DNA of 64,000 bases, taken from NCBI GenBank assembly GCA_964611335.1, contig CAZSXR010000001.1:496001-560000 (forward strand), read 5' to 3'. Made by a program: the position numbers and the translations under genes. The notes below the pieces were generated by a model. That model saw only the letters and a program-made list of their open reading frames with translations, was not told the origin of the DNA and did no database searches. Shown piece by piece: positions 61,654 to 64,000 of this stretch. Source of the DNA: BOG-1112 sp964611335 (GTDB lineage Bacteria; Bdellovibrionota_B; Oligoflexia; Oligoflexales; Bog-1112). Position 1 is the stretch's first letter. Each line of letters opens with the position of its first letter.

Positions 61654-62841
61654 ATCCGAATTATTTCTAGATATGTGCTCAAGGAAATAGCACCGCAGTT
61701 TCTTTTTATTCTTATAATTTTTTGCTCGGTTATTTTTATTTCCCAACTTCTGCGTCTCTCCGATGTCCTCATGGCCTTTGGTTTGAGTCTAGAAAATATA
61801 CTATTACCATTCCTCTTTATTGTAGCACCTTTTTTATCTCTCATGATCCCTGTCTCCTATCTTTTCGGTACTATGATCGCATTCATGCGTTTGAGTGCGG
61901 ACAATGAATATGCAGTCCTTCTTTCAGCTGGGATGAATCTTCGACGTGTCATGATTCCTGTTCTCTATCTTTCTATCGGGGTTTTTAGCTTGGCATTTTT
62001 TGCCTCCACCAGTTTAGAGGCTTGGGGCCGTCGCGAATTTGAACAATTTCTCTTTCAAAAAACAAAAACTGAAATTGACAATATGATTCGACTGAAAGTT
62101 CAAGAGGGTGTCTTCGTCGATAATTTTCTGGGATATATTTTTTATACGGAGAAGATGGGAGAGAATCGCATTCATTATGAGAATGTAATTATTGCACCTA
62201 TGCGTGAAAGCAAAGAAAGCGATTTTGTGTTGACCGCAAAAGGAGCGGATATCGAAGGTTCTGTCAAAGACGGTTTCTTGCATATGGTTCTGCATAGAGG
62301 GCTTTCCTACTCCTACGATGATCTTACAAAAGAAGTCACTGTGTTAGAGTTTGAACGAGCGGAACTCGATCTGCTCCGTGCCTTTCGTGAAAAAGTCTTC
62401 GGAAACGAAAGGGCAGATTTAGACTATCGAAGTTTTCCCATAGACAAACTCTATTATTTTATAAGTGAACTTGAAGATAAAACGAAACGTCAAAATGAAG
62501 GCGAGTTTTTGCGTGCTCGTTATTTGTTTCATTCGAGGATTGCAAATCCTTTTATGGTCTTCATGTTTGCAATCGTAGGAACCGTGCTTGGCATTCACGA
62601 TTCGCGTAAGCAAAAAAATCGGAGCTACTTTTTAGCAATACTTTGCACCATGGCTTCCCTGCTGACTATAGTGTGCTTCCGCTGGTTGGCAGAACAGGGC
62701 TTACTCGATGCGAAGTATGCTGCATGGCTACCTTTGGGAATCTTTGCTATTATTGCTGGGTTTTTGTTTTATCAAAAAAACCGCTTACCGATTTCGGAGA
62801 ACATTCTTGCACCAAAGAACTTTCCGTTTATTGGCAGATAG
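61654..62841 (+). CDS. lptF: LptF/LptG-family LPS export permease; apparent ATC start
   Basis: About 395 residues if read from ATC 61654. The first ordinary start codon in this frame is GTG 61675, but no RBS precedes it, whereas AGAGG (61643-61647) is 6 bases before the ATC, and translation from there gives (M)RIISRYVLKEIAPQFLF, the normal LptF beginning. No stop occurs between. Helices at about 15-40, 55-85 and 100-125, a long periplasmic part (about 130-270; beta-jellyroll), then three helices near the C-terminus. LptF and LptG with LptB form the ABC transporter that extracts LPS from the inner membrane. A point change of ATG to ATC is an alternative explanation. Confidence 0.85.
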   Translation: MRIISRYVLKEIAPQFLFILIIFCSVIFISQLLRLSDVLMAFGLSLENILLPFLFIVAPFLSLMIPVSYLFGTMIAFMRLSADNEYAVLLSAGMNLRRVMIPVLYLSIGVFSLAFFASTSLEAWGRREFEQFLFQKTKTEIDNMIRLKVQEGVFVDNFLGYIFYTEKMGENRIHYENVIIAPMRESKESDFVLTAKGADIEGSVKDGFLHMVLHRGLSYSYDDLTKEVTVLEFERAELDLLRAFREKVFGNERADLDYRSFPIDKLYYFISELEDKTKRQNEGEFLRARYLFHSRIANPFMVFMFAIVGTVLGIHDSRKQKNRSYFLAILCTMASLLTIVCFRWLAEQGLLDAKYAAWLPLGIFAIIAGFLFYQKNRLPISENILAPKNFPFIGR

Positions 62842-62954
62842 TCAAAAATCCATTACAAAGCGTGAAGAACCAAGGAAGCATCCGTAGGTCACCCTATTTT
62901 TGAGAAGCAATTGAGTAGGTATAAGCGCAACTTTTCTTTTTTAAGGAGTTACGA

Positions 62955-64000
62955 ATGAGGAGAGTCGTCGTCACAGGTATGGGAATGGTTACACCTGTAG
63001 GACTTGATGTCCCCACATCATGGAAAAATATTCTTGCAGGACATTCTGGAGTCGCGAAGATTACACACTTCGACGCCTCTCAATACTCGGTAAATATTGC
63101 AGCAGAGGTCAAAGGTTTCGATGCTGCAAATTATATGGATTACAAAGAAGCACGAAAGACCACACGTTTTATCCAATTGGCGATTGCTGCAGCACAAGAA
63201 GCTATGAAGGATTCCGGTATCGAAACTAAGGGGGACACCACCCGTTACGGTTGTGCCATAGGCGTCGGTATAGGTTCAATGGAGGATATGAGTGAAACCT
63301 CTATAGCTATGAGGGAGGGGGGGCCTAAAAAAGTTAGCCCTTTCTTTATTCCCTATGTTATCAGTAACATGGCCGCTGGTATCGTAGCGACAGCTCACAA
63401 TTTAAAGGGGCCCAACATATGCCCAACCACTGCGTGTACCAGTGGCACCCATGCAGTGGGTGAAGCTTTCCTTTATATAAAGCACGGAATGGCCGATCTT
63501 ATGCTATGTGGTGGCAGTGAAGCTGCTATTTGTGAAGTCGGGCTCTATGGTTTTGGAAACATGAAAGCTTTAAGCCGTAATAACGAAAATCCTCAACTTG
63601 CATCCAGACCCTTCGATAAGGATCGAGATGGTTTCGTTATAGGTGAGGGCGCAGGTTTGTTGGTTCTTGAAGATTATGAACATGCAAAAGCGCGTGGTGC
63701 AAAAATTTATGCAGAACTGCGTGGATATGGAATGAGTGCAGATGCCTATCACATTACATCTCCATCACCTCATGGTGAAGGTGCATCGCGTTGTATGAAA
63801 GAAGCTCTGAAATCTGCAAATTTAAAAGCGGAGTCTATTGCGTATATCAACGCACATGGAACATCGACTTACTACAACGATATGTACGAGTCGGAAGCGA
63901 TTATGACAGTATTTGGTGATCATGCAAAAAAACTTGCAGTGTCTTCGACAAAAGGTGTGACGGGTCATTGTCTCGGAGCTGCGGGTGGTATTGAGGCGGT
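62955..64000 (+). CDS. fabF: Beta-ketoacyl-ACP synthase II (5' part)
   Basis: 348 residues before the window ends, preceded by AAGGAG 7 bases from the ATG. Begins MRRVVVTGMGMVTPVG. Catalytic triad: Cys161 (TTACTSGTHA), His301 (NAHGTSTYYND) and His338 (TGHCLGAAGG), with the typical FDKDRDGFVIGEGAGLLVLE loop. FabF elongates acyl-ACP with malonyl-ACP in fatty-acid synthesis and sets cis-vaccenate content in many bacteria. The family is unambiguous; FabF is favoured over FabB because the sequence starts and flows like FabF, but the C-terminus is out of view. Confidence 0.9.
   Translation, partial: MRRVVVTGMGMVTPVGLDVPTSWKNILAGHSGVAKITHFDASQYSVNIAAEVKGFDAANYMDYKEARKTTRFIQLAIAAAQEAMKDSGIETKGDTTRYGCAIGVGIGSMEDMSETSIAMREGGPKKVSPFFIPYVISNMAAGIVATAHNLKGPNICPTTACTSGTHAVGEAFLYIKHGMADLMLCGGSEAAICEVGLYGFGNMKALSRNNENPQLASRPFDKDRDGFVIGEGAGLLVLEDYEHAKARGAKIYAELRGYGMSADAYHITSPSPHGEGASRCMKEALKSANLKAESIAYINAHGTSTYYNDMYESEAIMTVFGDHAKKLAVSSTKGVTGHCLGAAGGIEA

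Overview
The window comes from a low-GC Gram-negative bacterium. An outer membrane is implied by an LptF permease, a BamA-like barrel, a MipA/OmpV-like barrel and many outer-membrane-type lipoproteins. An unusually large share of the proteins are exported and unrecognised. That fits a host-associated or predatory lineage, perhaps Bdellovibrionota/Oligoflexia, but this placement is an impression and not shown by the sequence.

Layout. 1-4.5 kb: the tail of an NnrS-like gene, a Ser-rich secreted protein, and a response-regulator/V4R/histidine-kinase operon whose kinase is frameshifted. 4.9-10.6 kb: secreted and outer-membrane proteins. 10.6-14.1 kb: PIG-L deacetylase, GNAT, asparagine synthetase and tRNA-Leu(CAG). 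14-23 kb: an accessory stretch with an exported FkbM-like methyltransferase, an internally deleted IS982-type element, a nucleotidyltransferase gene pair, several small secreted proteins, an exported methyltransferase, an exported Ser/Thr-kinase-like lipoprotein and relics of duplicated genes. 23.5-30.7 kb: a Cys-rich/FG-GAP lipoprotein, SurA/DsbA fusion, L,D-transpeptidase, RluD-type enzyme and SthA-type transhydrogenase. 30.7-40.7 kb: an AT-rich island of seven genes that all start with lipoprotein-like signals but encode enzyme types normally cytosolic (glycosyltransferases, a kinase-like protein, an HD-HAD-ART-like three-domain protein, DUF5672-like, DUF3431-like). 40.8-49.8 kb: a DUF4143 ATPase and an addB-addA pair split by an AbiE-type toxin-antitoxin cassette. 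49.9-64 kb: DksA-like protein, exported tyrosine phosphatase, amidohydrolase, YciB-like protein, two GT25 lipoproteins, a GT39-like membrane protein, PdxH, VapBC, a homocysteine methyltransferase/MTHFR fusion, a penicillin-binding protein, LptF and the start of FabF.

The strongest theme is that at least twelve enzymes needing nucleotide sugars, ATP, SAM or phosphoprotein substrates carry export signals. These cosubstrates are generally absent from the periplasm, so I propose that the proteins form an effector-like repertoire displayed on or delivered from the cell surface into another cell. Other notable items are an AbiE cassette whose probable operators lie inside the 3' end of addB, a 26-bp perfect palindrome read in frame within addB, an apparent ATC start codon for lptF, and a 53-bp repeat marking a dead paralogue of the exported kinase.
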